Assembly: GCA_963573385.1 (NCBI GenBank)
Contig: CAUYLG010071714.1
Coordinates: 1-64,000, forward strand
Length of the DNA stretch: 64,000 bases
From: Cacajao melanocephalus
Taxonomy: Eukaryota > Chordata > Mammalia > Primates > Pitheciidae
Direction of reading: 5' to 3'
The notes below the pieces were generated by a model. The model was given only the letters and a program-made list of their open reading frames with translations, had not been told where the DNA came from and did no database searches. Below are positions 49,126 to 60,691 of the stretch, one piece after another. Every line of letters begins with the position of its first letter. The first letter of the stretch is position 1. The position numbers and the translations under genes were made by a program.

Positions 49126-50219
49126 TAGAGGTTCAGAGAAAGTGCAAGCTAGTCTTCTGCAAATGCCCAGGCCTCTTCTGCGTGGCTTGTCCTTGAGGCT
49201 TCCTGCCCCTTCAGGAAAGCTCTCCAGCCAGAAGGTCAGTGCCTCCTGCTTATGGAAGATTCATTTCCATAAAGACTTGAGTCCTGATAAGCTTACTTCC
49301 TCACGCCTCTGACGAGGAAAGAGTCCTAACTGTACATGCTTTCAGCACCCAGCCACCTCCCAGATTAACATCTCCACTAGCCAAATACTAGAAGAAAACA
49401 CAATTTTCCTAGGGCTATTTTGTTCCCTGGATCTTTTCAATCATTATAATATAAAGTAATTTACTGTGGGCTCCTAGGTCAACCACACAGTTTAGAAGAT
49501 ACTTTGGAGACCGACACACTTCTCTGAGGCCGATTTCAACTAAAAGGAAGTATCCTTGAAAATCTGGCTACCCAGATAGCAGCAGCAGTTTCTAAAATAT
49601 GGAATCTAATAGAAAATCTTGCCTGAAATATTTATAAAATCTGTTTTAAGGGCACTTACCAACCCACTAAGGAGTCCCTTTGCACAAATGCATGATGTAC
49701 GATTGCAAAGAGTCCTGTTTACTGGGATCCCAAGGTCTCACAAGAGGAGTTTGCTTCAGACAGGAAAGAAAAGCAAGAAGATAAGAGGACAGCATATCCG
49801 CTCAAGTATTTGCATTTGGAGGTTTACATTCAAAAGAGAATCTCTTTGTGCTGTCCTGATTGGAGATTTTCAATGAAAGCTGAGATCGCCAGTTTTAGAC
49901 TGGTTTAGAGGAGCAGAAGATAGGGTGCCTTGGGGGTGGCCCTGAGTCAGGGAGGCTTCCACTGGACAGGCTGACCAAAGAAAGGGGAGGGAAGATGGCC
50001 TGTTTCCTGGAGCTTGCAGGCTCAGTTTATAAGAAAGGAAAATGGGCTGCTCTTGGAGAGGGATGAGGGACTCCTCTCACATTCTTTCTGTTTGATGATG
50101 CCCTCCAAGAGACAGAGGGAAAAATAAAACAATCAAGGAGGAGTCAGCAGGGTAATAAAGAAGACAACAGCCAGGCATGACTTGGACTTTCACAAAAGCA
50201 GAAAGTCCTTTGTAACTCC
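49126..50219. other. Non-repetitive DNA
   Basis: No gene or interspersed repeat recognised. Short frames only. Confidence 0.4.
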
Positions 50220-50465
50220 TTCAGTGGCTGACATTTTTGAGTGCCCACTTAGTGCAAGCCACTGTGCCAGTGTTTCAATTGCATTATTTTATTTAATCTT
50301 CCACAACAAAAGTATGTGATACCGTATTCTTATCCCTATTTCCCAGCTGAGAAAACTGAGGCTTGCAGAGGTTAAGAAATTTATGTAAAGTAAGGCAGCT
50401 AGCGACAAGTAGAGTCACGATTGGAATTTATATATGCTTGACTTTAAAGCCCAAGGTCTAAAGGA
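50220..50465 (-). mobile_element. MIR SINE, near full length
   Basis: Reverse MIR: TGAGTGCCCACTTAGTGCAAG, ATTTTATTTAATCTTCCACAAC, TTTCCCAGCTGAGAAAACTGAGGC, AGAGGTTAAGAAATTTATG, in the expected order. Confidence 0.88.
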
Positions 50466-50820
50466 CCATGGTAGACAGTATCCTCTTCAAAGGAGAATGA
50501 GGTCATCAGCCTACCCTACTCCTCCCTGTAGGAAAGTAAGGCAGAAAGTCCCTTTGGCCAGTCAGTAAACTTGGTGACAATATTACAGGGAGAGTCCACC
50601 AGACAAGCAGCCATGTGCCTAGTAACTAATTGATGCAATGATGCAATTTGGAGTGATTTGGAAGGCTATGCAGCACTGTTCTCTGCTTCGTCCTTCGTTT
50701 CCTTCTTCCTTCCCAGAAAAGTCTACTGCTTTGCCTGACGTCAGGAAAACGGCTTGCTACGTAGAAGTAGAGTGTCAGCCGGTCAGCAGACAAACGAATA
50801 GAAAATATCTTTCTTGTTAA
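50466..50820. other. Spacer, nothing recognised
   Basis: Unique DNA between MIR and the LTR. No gene recognised. Confidence 0.45.
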
Positions 50821-51077
50821 AAGGTGCGCTTTGAATGAAGAGACCCCCCAAACAGGCTTTGTGTGAGCAACATGGCTGTTTATTCACCTGGGTGCAGGTG
50901 GGCAGGGGCCACAAAGGGCATCAGTGAGAGGTGGTGGGATAGGAGTTGGTTTTATGGGTTTGGGGTGGGCAGTGGAAAGTTACAGAGTAAGATCAGTTAC
51001 AGTGGTGGGGTAGGGGCCAGGAGTATACGTTACCATAAGTTCAGTTACACTGGCAGGTGGGGTAAAGTGTAAGAGTA

Positions 51078-51380
51078 GTTAAGATGGTAGTATAGGGCGG
51101 AGGGATATTCAACAGAGCAAGAACGTTTAAGATGGCAGGGTGGGGTGAGGAGTATTTACAGTATTGTAAGAGCAGTTGGAAGGGAGGAATGACCAAGCTG
51201 TGTGTGTGGCCCAAAGGCCCCTTCACTTTAGTCTCCTTTTAAGCTTCAGTACTTCCAAAGCACCACCTCTACTCCATCCCACCCCACCTGACGCCCCTCC
51301 TCAGCCTTTAGGGCTAGCTCTAGTGGGGTGAGGAGTATTCACATTAACATAATAACAGTTAAGATGGCAGGGTGGGTTGA
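51078..51380. repeat. ~48-bp tandem array in the LTR, one unit interrupted
   Basis: Units begin GTTAAGATGG (51078), GTTTAAGATGG (51125), GTTGGAAGGG (51175, interrupted) and GTTAAGATGG (51358). Each has a (G)GGTGAGGAGTATT-like core. The first steps are 47 and 50 bp. The third unit keeps its opening GTT, then 151 bp of foreign sequence intervenes, then the unit resumes at GGGGTGAGGAGTATTCACAT. Weaker units precede 51078. Confidence 0.82.
51175..51325 (-). repeat. Inverted-repeat arm 1 (insert into LTR array)
   Basis: 151 bp whose reverse complement matches 52405-52550 with about 11 mismatches and one 5-bp gap (about 92% identity). Because it breaks a tandem-repeat unit, this arm is the derived copy. 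It shares GTT with the unit at the left junction and GTG/GG at the right junction, short microhomologies. Confidence 0.9.
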
Positions 51381-51430
51381 GAAGCTTAAGGTCCAGGGGA
51401 AGCTCAGCTGGGCGATCAGCAATAATGGCA

Positions 51431-51949
51431 AATGCAGCTTGCGGGGGGATCAGCAGGCAGGACTTTAGACTTTTTGGGTCTGGGCTTGCACATGGAGGCC
51501 TGACATTTCTTGAGCATTGTTCTGAGCACAGTGGGAAGAAACAAAAGAGAAGATCTAGATGCCCCCAAGGACCTTGTTGCCAGTTAGAGACACATGATAA
51601 ATACACAGGCAGAACCATCCAAAGGTCTTTTAAAGCAGTGGACGAATATGAGCCATTCAAACCAATGCAAAGGAAACATGAAAGCAGTGAGGGCAAAAAC
51701 CAGCTTGTGTATGGCAGGCTCTGCAGGGGCGAGATGCTGGGGGCCATGCTTGGAGATTTCTTGCAGGATGGGTGCTTAGAAATGTGGAGCTGGAGCAGAG
51801 AAATGGGGACTCTTTGGGAAGGTCTAACAGTAACCGCGCTCCATGAGACTGCATTCCTGTCCCTGGACCATACGGTGAGTGCATGTCAGTGGGTGTATGT
51901 TGATCCCTACATGCGTTCTTCAAAGGTGTTCTCCAGATTTATAGTAAAA
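51431..51949. other. Unassigned DNA with long open frames on both strands
   Basis: A 191-codon frame (51377-51952 +) and a 148-codon frame (51301-51747 -) overlap. The + frame starts inside the LTR. No domain is recognisable. Opposing long frames argue against coding. Confidence 0.4.
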
Positions 51950-52078
51950 TGATTTAGAGATCGGTTTAAAATGCAGAGTCCTAGGTCCTATGGCAGAGTT
52001 ATGGCAACAGAATCCTGGGATCAAGACCTGAAATCTGCTTTTCAACGGCTCTCAAAACAATTCTCCTACATACAGGAA
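51950..52078 (-). mobile_element. MER5A-type hAT fragment
   Basis: GGTTTAAAATGCAGAGTCCTAGG, then CAGAATCCTGGGATCAAGACC, CTGAAATCTGCTTTTCAACG and CTCTCAAAACAATTCTCC follow the MER5A order in reverse. Confidence 0.72.
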
Positions 52079-52084
52079 TCAGTG

Positions 52085-52175
52085 CCTCTGATTTACTCTG
52101 CAGTTTACCAATAAGGAAACCAAAGCTCTGAGAAGTTAGAGCCTGCCTGACATCACCCATCACTAGATGTGCCCA
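52085..52175 (-). mobile_element. MIR fragment
   Basis: GCAGTTTACCAATAAGGAAACC, AAAGCTCTGAGAAGTTAGAGC, then GCCTGACATCACCCATC. Short piece of reversed MIR core. Confidence 0.6.
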
Positions 52176-52404
52176 GTGAATACTTTCCTGAGTTTAATAG
52201 AATGGAATTGGATTGAATCTCACGTGGCCCAGTGTGAGAACCCACACCTTGAAATACGCTGTGGGGAGAAGACCTAAGAGGCAGAAAATGGCTTCTCTGC
52301 AATACCAGGGGTAGTGCTCTTGATCATATGTTAAACAAAAGATGGATTATTCATGAGTTTTATTATTCACACCCTTTCAGCCAGCTGGAGGTCCTTGAAA
52401 GCAA

Positions 52405-52550
52405 CACTAGAGCTAGCCCTAAAGGCTGAGGAGGGGCGTGGGGTGGGGTGGAGCAGAGCTGGTGCTTTGGAAGTGCTGAAGCTTAAAAGGAGACTCAAGA
52501 GAAGGGGCCTTTGGGCCACACCCAGAGCTGGATCATTCCTCCCTTCCAAC
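52405..52550 (+). repeat. Inverted-repeat arm 2 (probable source copy)
   Basis: Lies in otherwise continuous non-repetitive sequence, unlike arm 1. Reverse complement of 51175-51325. Together the arms could fold into a stem of about 146 bp with a loop of about 1.08 kb. Confidence 0.88.
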
Positions 52551-52706
52551 CAGTGTCCAGCCACCTATGTCAGGGTTGACCCAGCTCTACCTCTAACATC
52601 CAGAAAGAGGGAGGAGAAGAGCTTCAGCTTAGTGGGGGATCCTGCCTCTGACTGCTTTCAGGAACTCAGAAGAGGGTGAACATTCAAAATGGAATTTTCA
52701 ACACAC

Positions 52707-54350
<1,644 letters not shown>

Positions 54351-54351
54351 T

Positions 54352-54410
54352 CTCTCCTGCTAGATTATAAAGTCCTTGAGGCTAGAGACACTCTTGTATA
54401 TTTCTCATTC
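54352..54410 (+). mobile_element. L2 tail fragment
   Basis: CTGCTAGATTATAAAGTCCTTGAGGCTAGAGAC is an L2 3' phrase. Short and diverged. Confidence 0.55.
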
Positions 54411-54668
54411 CTCCATCCATCCACCCATCTACCACTGTGTGGTATTTCCCTCTATGCTTCTCACTGCCAGAAATGCAGAGGAAAATAGAATTCAATCTCT
54501 AACATTGATAAATTATGATATTGTATAATATAAGTGTACATGTACGTGATATTAAACATAATTCAAAAAAATGCTGTTAAAAAGGGGGTGTGGACAGCAT
54601 GGAATCTCATAATAGACAGGTATACTAGACGGGAAGTGCCTGGACACTAGAATTTAAAAAACCTGAGG

Positions 54669-54774
54669 TTTTTTTTTTTTTTTAAGCCTCATAGAAGAGG
54701 CTTCTATGAGGCTTAAATAGAAGACTTTCTATGGCTTCTATGAGTTATTTAAGACCTTCTATGAGTTATTTAAG
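54669..54774. repeat. Perfect 17-bp palindrome plus 21-bp tandem copies
   Basis: After a T-run, 54681-54697 and 54701-54717 are perfect reverse complements separated by only AGG, giving a 17-bp hairpin stem. Immediately after, CTTCTATGAGTTATTTAAG occurs at 54735-54753 and again at 54756-54774 (period 21). CTTCTATGAG thus appears three times forward and once reversed within about 100 bp. Confidence 0.95.
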
Positions 54775-54790
54775 CCTCTCTACAACAGGG

Positions 54791-55420
54791 AAATTGTCAG
54801 AGGCATTCAAACCAGAGCGACTCCATCTTGAATAAGGTCTGGGTAAAATGAGGCTGAGACCTGCTGGGATGCAGTCCCAGGAGATTAGACTTTCTTAGTC
54901 ACAGGATAAAATGGGAGGTCGGCACAAGATACAGGTCACAAAGACTTCATTGATAAAACAGGATGCAGTAAAGAAGCAGGCCGAAACCTGCCAAATCCAA
55001 GATGGCAATGAAAGTAACCTCTGGTTACTCTCACTGCTCATTAGATGCTAATGATAATACATTAGCATGCTAAAAGACACTCCCACCAGCACCATGACGG
55101 TTTACAAGTGCCATGGCAACATCTGGAAGTTATCCTATATGATCTAAAAGAAAGAGGAACTCTCAGTTCTGGGAAATCACTGCCTCTTTCCCAGAAAACT
55201 CATGAATAATTCACCTTTTGTTTAGCATATGATCAAGAAATAACCATAAAAATAGCTAACCAGCAGCCCCAAGGGAGCTACGGAGGAGCCATTCTTGTAT
55301 TCCTTTACTTTCTTAATAAACTTGCTTTCACTTTATGGACTTGCCCCAAATTCTTTCTAGCATGAGATCCAAGAACCCTCTCTTGGGGTCTGGAGCAGGA
55401 CCCTTTTCTGGTAACAAAAT
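54791..55420 (+). mobile_element. Solitary class I ERV LTR with perfect 4-bp TSD
   Basis: LTR 54795-55416 (622 bp) begins TGTCAGAGGC and ends TCTGGTAACA, flanked by AAAT on both sides (54791-54794 and 55417-55420). A 4-bp duplication is typical of gammaretrovirus-like ERV1 elements. AATAAA at 55315-55320 lies before the GATCCAAGAACCCTCTCTTGG R/U5 region. There is a 9-bp hairpin at 55045-55068. No internal viral sequence. The family name is not assigned with confidence. Confidence 0.88.
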
Positions 55421-55424
55421 AATG

Positions 55425-55535
55425 GAACCTCCCTCAGGGAGATAAGTTGAGAATTAAACAGATAAAAACATGTTAAGTGCTCATTTATGGGTTCTAGCAC
55501 AGATAAGTGCTCAAAAATTAGTAGCATTTAGAAAA
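55425..55535 (+). mobile_element. MIR 3'-end fragment
   Basis: GAACCTCCCTCAGGGAGATAAG, AAACATGTTAAGTGCTCATTT and CTAGCACAGATAAGTGCTCAA follow the MIR 3' half. Confidence 0.6.
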
Positions 55536-56289
55536 AATAAAGAAGTTCATGAACCATGATGGCAAGTTTAGACATTCACTTCTGATCCTCTACACAGAAT
55601 AATTTAGCAACAACTATTTCCTTGAGGCATTTTAAAATTCTCTGAGTGAAGTTCACCTGGGTCGATGGGTGAGTGGTCAGGAATCTAAAGAGGGCAAGGC
55701 TACCAGGAGCTTGCCTTTGAACTACCCCGACCTCAGTTTCCAACTCAGGAGTTCTTTCTCAGCTGGAACCAACAAGGAGCTAAGGCCATCACACATTCCC
55801 CAAATGTGCATATAAAAGCTTTTGTGACTGCCAAAGAAGGCCTACAAAAAGGCAATAGAAATGCATGGGTGTCTTCCAGAGGGCACTATCCTAAGCTGAT
55901 CTTATTTCTCTGTTTGTACTTTTTTATTGTTGGGAAGGGCTGGTAAATGGTTGAAACTAGGAGGCTGGAGTGAGCAATTATGGCCTAAGATGGTAGACAC
56001 TCCCTAGTCTAACTCTTTTCCAAAACCAGCTCCTACAAGGTGGTGCTCAAGCCAGCATTGTGTGTGGTCTCATTGAAAATGGAAGTGCTAATGAGGAACT
56101 CTAGGCACAAATTTGCAAAAATAAAAATAAAATTAAGAAAAAAAACAAAACACGAGGCATCTAAATGCTTGTTTCCAATTTGCCAACAACCTGCTCTTAA
56201 AGCAAAGGATTTAAGCAATGTATGGCAACACACAAAAGCTGAATTTAACAATTATTCTTATTTGTTTTCAATTTAACAGACATGTTAGG
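55536..56289. other. Non-repetitive DNA
   Basis: No gene recognised. Two frames of similar length (72 and 78 codons) overlap on opposite strands at 56033-56276. Confidence 0.45.
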
Positions 56290-56839
<550 letters not shown>

Positions 56840-56860
<21 letters not shown>

Positions 56861-56902
56861 TAAAAGGACTTATAGGTGCTCCTTTCACTGAACAAATAAA
56901 AG
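56840..56902. repeat. 27-bp duplication, 36-bp period
   Basis: 56840-56866 and 56876-56902 differ at one base (CACTGCACAA versus CACTGAACAA) with a 9-bp spacer. A local duplication at the end of the MIR. Confidence 0.92.
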
Positions 56903-57689
56903 AGAAGAGAATTAGCACAGTTCCTGTCCTCAAAAGGGTTATAACAAAGCAGGAAAAAGACTCAAGCATGTAATGTTGACAACATTATAATCCAGGGCAA
57001 CAGGTAGGTAGACCACACAAGGAGAAGATGGAGAAGCAAGAAATAAAAGGAGAATTTCCAAAAGGAGGGGGTGGGGTGAATTAGTTAAGGCTCTGTTTTT
57101 CTGAAGCATGTGACAGAAATGCAGCTCAAATTGGGACCTGGCTCAAACTGGCTTCAGGCAATGCGGAATCCAATGAATTGAGCAGTGTCTTCAGGATTTA
57201 GTTCTATTGCATCCTCTTTGCTTTACTCTGTTAGCTTCCTTCTCAGAAAGGCGTCTCGATGTGGTGGCCGGGAAACTCCATGCTTACATTCCACAGGTTT
57301 AGAAATTGTAACAGAAAGAGTCTCTTTCCAGACAAGTCTAGCAAAAGGACCTGCAATTGCACCTCACTGTGTTGGCTGGTCACATGTTCTTCTCTGAGCC
57401 AATCAGTATGGCCAGGGGGCCCTGGACTGCTCTGATCGGCTAGCTCTTATTATGTGTTCGTGCGCAAAGCCAAGTGATGAGGTCAGTTCGCCAAAATCAC
57501 GTGACCTGAATGCAAGGGGATGGCTCCTCAAGGAAAATTGGAGTAGTATAACCTAACAGGGATGGACATGCTGGACAGGTGCAGGCAAGAACAACCACAG
57601 GGGTTCAGATGGGCGCAGGCACCTAGCCAGGTGTTTTAGGGATGATACGGACACAGTGGGTGGTGGTGAAGAAACAGCAGGACTGGAGA
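56903..57689. other. Unassigned old repeat-like DNA
   Basis: 57130-57560 has phrasing I associate with an old interspersed repeat (for example AGCCAATCAGTATGGCCAGG) but I cannot name the family. It contains copy A of the direct duplication (57370-57471). No gene recognised. Confidence 0.4.
57370..57471 (+). repeat. 102-bp direct repeat, copy A
   Basis: Matches 59560-59661 without gaps at 85 of 102 positions. A central 20-base block, CAGGGGGCCCTGGACTGCTC, is identical in both. Confidence 0.85.
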
Positions 57690-57890
57690 CACAGAGTCCT
57701 TGGTCTAATTCCTGCTCTTTCCGTAACTACTGATGTGACTTTGAATAAGTCATTGAGCCTCTCTGAGCCTCAGTTCCTCAAATGTAACAGGGAATGATAA
57801 TTTAAATAATAGTAATAACAAAAGCTCCCCAGGTTGCTGTGAGGATCATGATATGATCCAAATGGATGAGATCATAGACAGAAAGGCCTT
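57690..57890 (+). mobile_element. MIR SINE
   Basis: CTACTGATGTGACTTTGAATAAG, GAGCCTCTCTGAGCCTCAG, then GTTGCTGTGAGGATCATG, forward MIR order. Confidence 0.85.
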
Positions 57891-58929
57891 TTGAAATGCT
57901 AAGTGAAGAAAGATTTATAAATATCAGAGTGTATTTGAGGCAAGGGACCAGCATCAGCCGAGACATGAAACAGGAATAAGTAGGGTGTGTACAGGGAATA
58001 GTAAGCAGTGGACTGCTTGGAAGGAAAAGCCAGGGCAATGCATGCAAAATCTAATATGCAGCAACCCTACATGCTTCAAGGCTGAAACTGGGCTGGTCTC
58101 CGTAAGTCAGGGTCTTCTTTCTTTAGGTGGTGCTGGGAAGAGGACTCTTAGTTATAGCTATAAAGTGGTGTCTGGAAAGGTGCCCCAGGTAATTCCAGTT
58201 AGTGAGGACTTCCCAATGCAGAGCCAGCTTTCCCAGGGTAAGGAGGGAGGGAGGCTGGCTCTGCCCCTGGCCAATATTTGGTTTCAGGGAGGCTCTTTCC
58301 CCTGCCCACCACCAAAGAAATCACAGCAACAGGTGGGGAACGGGGAGTTGGGAAGGGCCAGGCCAAGGTCCCTAGAGGGTGGGGCAAGGGGGATGAGGAG
58401 GATTAGGAAGTAGCAGGTGGAACTCGGACAGTTAGGGCTCTCATGTGTGACCAGCCCTGATTAAGGAAAATCACTTTTGTTTACTAACCAGTTTGTGGGG
58501 CCCTTCCAAGCTGAGCTAAATTGCTGGGCTTATACCTGCAGGGTTTTCTCAGTCCATGAGGATCTGCTGAGGGTGCTGGGCAGGGTGGGAGGAGGAATGT
58601 ACTTTTCCAGGCTGTATTTTGTGAAAAGAATACTAGCCTGTTGACCTCAAGATAGGGATTTCTTATAACAGAGGGTTGGTAGGTATGTTACCCCTCTCTC
58701 TAACATCCTTAGGACAAATACATTTTGACAAGGACATTTTCTCAGGAAAATGGAGAGTCATGCCCACTCAGAAAATCATGAGAGGAAGCAATGGAGGAGA
58801 TTCAGTTCCTAGCCTAGCTCACAGACAAACTAGAGAGACTCCTGACTCCAGCAGTCCCCAGGCAGACTCAGATGAGATTCCAGAGAGAAATTAGCATGAT
58901 GAACTTACTTGCTTGGAGCACTTTACAGT
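57891..58929. other. Non-repetitive DNA, relatively GC-rich
   Basis: A 142-codon frame (57985-58413 +) has no recognisable domain, and a - strand frame overlaps it (58199-58387). No gene called. Confidence 0.4.
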
Positions 58930-59380
58930 TTACAAAGTACTTTCAAATACAGTATGTATTTTTAAGGATGTATATTGCTGTCTCATTTGTAATTGTAAAA
59001 AATGAGACTTGATCTACTTGTTCAATAATGGCTAAATAAATGAAAAACACCCATAAGATAAAGCATATGCAGTTATTTTAAATGATGTGGCAGATGTTTG
59101 CATTCACACACGCAAATGTGTGGAGATGTCTGTTGTTAATATTGGGTTATAAAACAGTATGTCTAGTAAAATCTCATTTTGTTTAAAATCTAGATCTTCA
59201 TTTCCACATAAAATCTGGAAGATTATATACCGAAATATGAACAGTGGTAATCCCTGGGTGATGCTACAGTACCTGCACACAAAAACACCCATAAACATAT
59301 ATAGTATCCTACATTTTCCAAAATTACCGTGTATTATTGTTGCACTAAGAAAAAGCATGGATTTTTTTCTTCACAAATAG
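58930..59380 (+). mobile_element. Old LINE 3'-end remnant (L1M-like)
   Basis: CAATAATGGCTAAATAAATG, TGTCTAGTAAAATCTCATTTTG and GAACAGTGGTAATCCCTGGGTG follow the usual order of an old L1M-type 3' region. Family assignment is tentative. Confidence 0.45.
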
Positions 59381-59559
59381 AACTATGAGTGAATTCAAAA
59401 GAATTTCCAGTTACAGTGTTGATAATGCTAGTGAGGAGATATAAATAATGAAGACCTCAGATCTACAAGGAATTTGCAGAATTTTTAGAACTTTGCATCA
59501 CTTTTTAGCAATTTTTCTGGAAACAAGGGATCATGTTTACCCAATAAATCGTGCTACCG

Positions 59560-59661
59560 TGCTGGCTGGTCATGTGTTATTCTCTGAGTCAGTCAGTTTG
59601 GTCAGGGGGCCCTGGACTGCTCTGACTGGCTAGCTCTGATTATGTGTTCACTCACAAGGTC
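59560..59661 (+). repeat. 102-bp direct repeat, copy B
   Basis: Copy of 57370-57471 lying 2.19 kb downstream in the same orientation. The sequences flanking the two copies do not match, so the duplication is limited to this segment. Confidence 0.85.
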
Positions 59662-59679
59662 CTAAATCTCTGATCTATC

Positions 59680-59855
59680 TTTGACAGTTTTCACTTTCCT
59701 CTTAATTTGCAGATAACTCTTTTAAAGATTTATTCCACTGTATTACAAGTACTGAATTATCATGTTTTTTCATAGACTGTGAGTTCCCTGCAGGCAGGGT
59801 GCCTGGCAGAAAACATGGTATCTATGTGTTCTCCATAAATGTAGGCTGAAAAAAG
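59680..59855 (+). mobile_element. L2 3'-end fragment
   Basis: TCATAGACTGTGAGTTCCCTG, CAGGCAGGGTGCCTGGCAG and CTCCATAAATGTAGGC are L2 tail phrases with an internal deletion. Confidence 0.6.
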
Positions 59856-60395
59856 GCTGGGAGAGAGAGAGAAGCATAAATGAAGGATGCTTATTAGAAG
59901 CTTGTGGATGGAGAGAAATCAATGTGGAAATATTATAAAATGAGTGATGGAGAAGAATGGACTTTGAAGGATTTACGCAGGCACAGAGGTAGAAAGAGAG
60001 GCCATCCACTCAAGCAGAGGGAACAGTAAGGTGACCAACTGACCTGGAGGGCTAGCACTGAAGTGTTCCCTGAGGTGTTCCACTTTCTGTGCTAAAACCA
60101 GAACTGTCCTCAGCAACCAGGATGACTGGTCTCTGTGTGGCAGGAACAGTGTAATCAAAGGCAGAAAGATAGAAAAGCAAATTCAGGAAACATGTCATCC
60201 AGTTTGGCCACAGTATGGCTTACAGCAGGGAAACCAGCAACACAAGCCTAGGAAAGCTAGGCTGGGACTCATTGAAGATGACCTTGAATACCACAGTGAG
60301 ACTCTCATGTTGAATTTGGTGGAAACAGAAAGATCAAAGGCACTCCACGTCTTAATGTTCAACTCTTCCAGCACATATACATATTTAATTTTTAA
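59856..60395. other. Non-repetitive DNA
   Basis: No gene or repeat recognised. Confidence 0.4.
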
Positions 60396-60691
60396 TTTTT
60401 AATTGTTTTTGAGACAGTCTCCCTCTGTCATCCAGGCTGGAGTGAAGTGGTGCAATCAAAGCTCACTGTAGCCTTAAACTCCTAGGTTCAAGCAATACTC
60501 TTGCCTCAGCCTCCTCAGTAACTGGGACTACAGGCATATACCATGATGCCCAGCTAATTAAAAAAATTTTTTTGTAGAGACAGGGCCTCCCTACGTTCCC
60601 CAGGCTAGTCTTGAACTCCTGGGCTCTAGTGATCCTCCTGCCTCAGCCTCCAAAGTGCTAGGATTACAGGCATAAGGCACTGCGCTGGGCT
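60396..60691 (-). mobile_element. Alu SINE (J-like), antisense
   Basis: Reversed Alu from TTTTTGAGACAGTCTCCCTC to AGGCACTGCGCTGGGC. The right-flank CAGCACATCCCCCTACATATT resembles the left-flank CAGCACATATACATATTT, a decayed target duplication. Older by divergence. Confidence 0.93.

Larger units (their letters stand above)
50821..51430 (-). mobile_element. LTR10/MER61-like ERV1 LTR, antisense
   Basis: Read in reverse the low-coordinate end gives GTGAATAAACAGCCATGTTG, CTCACACAAAGCCTGTTTGG and GTCTCTTCATT, which closely follows the LTR10-type polyadenylation region and end. AATAAA on the - strand is at 50879-50884. The interior carries a tandem array (51078-51380), and variable tandem repeats are known in this LTR group. 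One unit is interrupted by the inverted-repeat arm 51175-51325. The far end of the LTR is uncertain. No viral genes adjoin it. Confidence 0.55.

Noticed and set aside
50821..51430. Complete endogenous retrovirus
   Set aside because: No gag, pol or env-like sequence and no partner LTR were found. Only LTR sequence is present.
51301..51952. 191-codon (+) and 148-codon (-) frames as a possible gene pair
   Set aside because: They overlap on opposite strands, the + frame starts inside an LTR and both lie partly in the inverted-repeat region. No domain is recognisable.
54681..54717. Palindrome as a microRNA precursor
   Set aside because: The stem is only 17 bp with a 3-nt loop, too short for a pre-miRNA hairpin.
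57985..58413. 142-codon frame as a candidate exon
   Set aside because: No recognisable domain, an overlapping frame on the other strand, and basic/Gly-rich composition as expected in GC-richer non-coding DNA.
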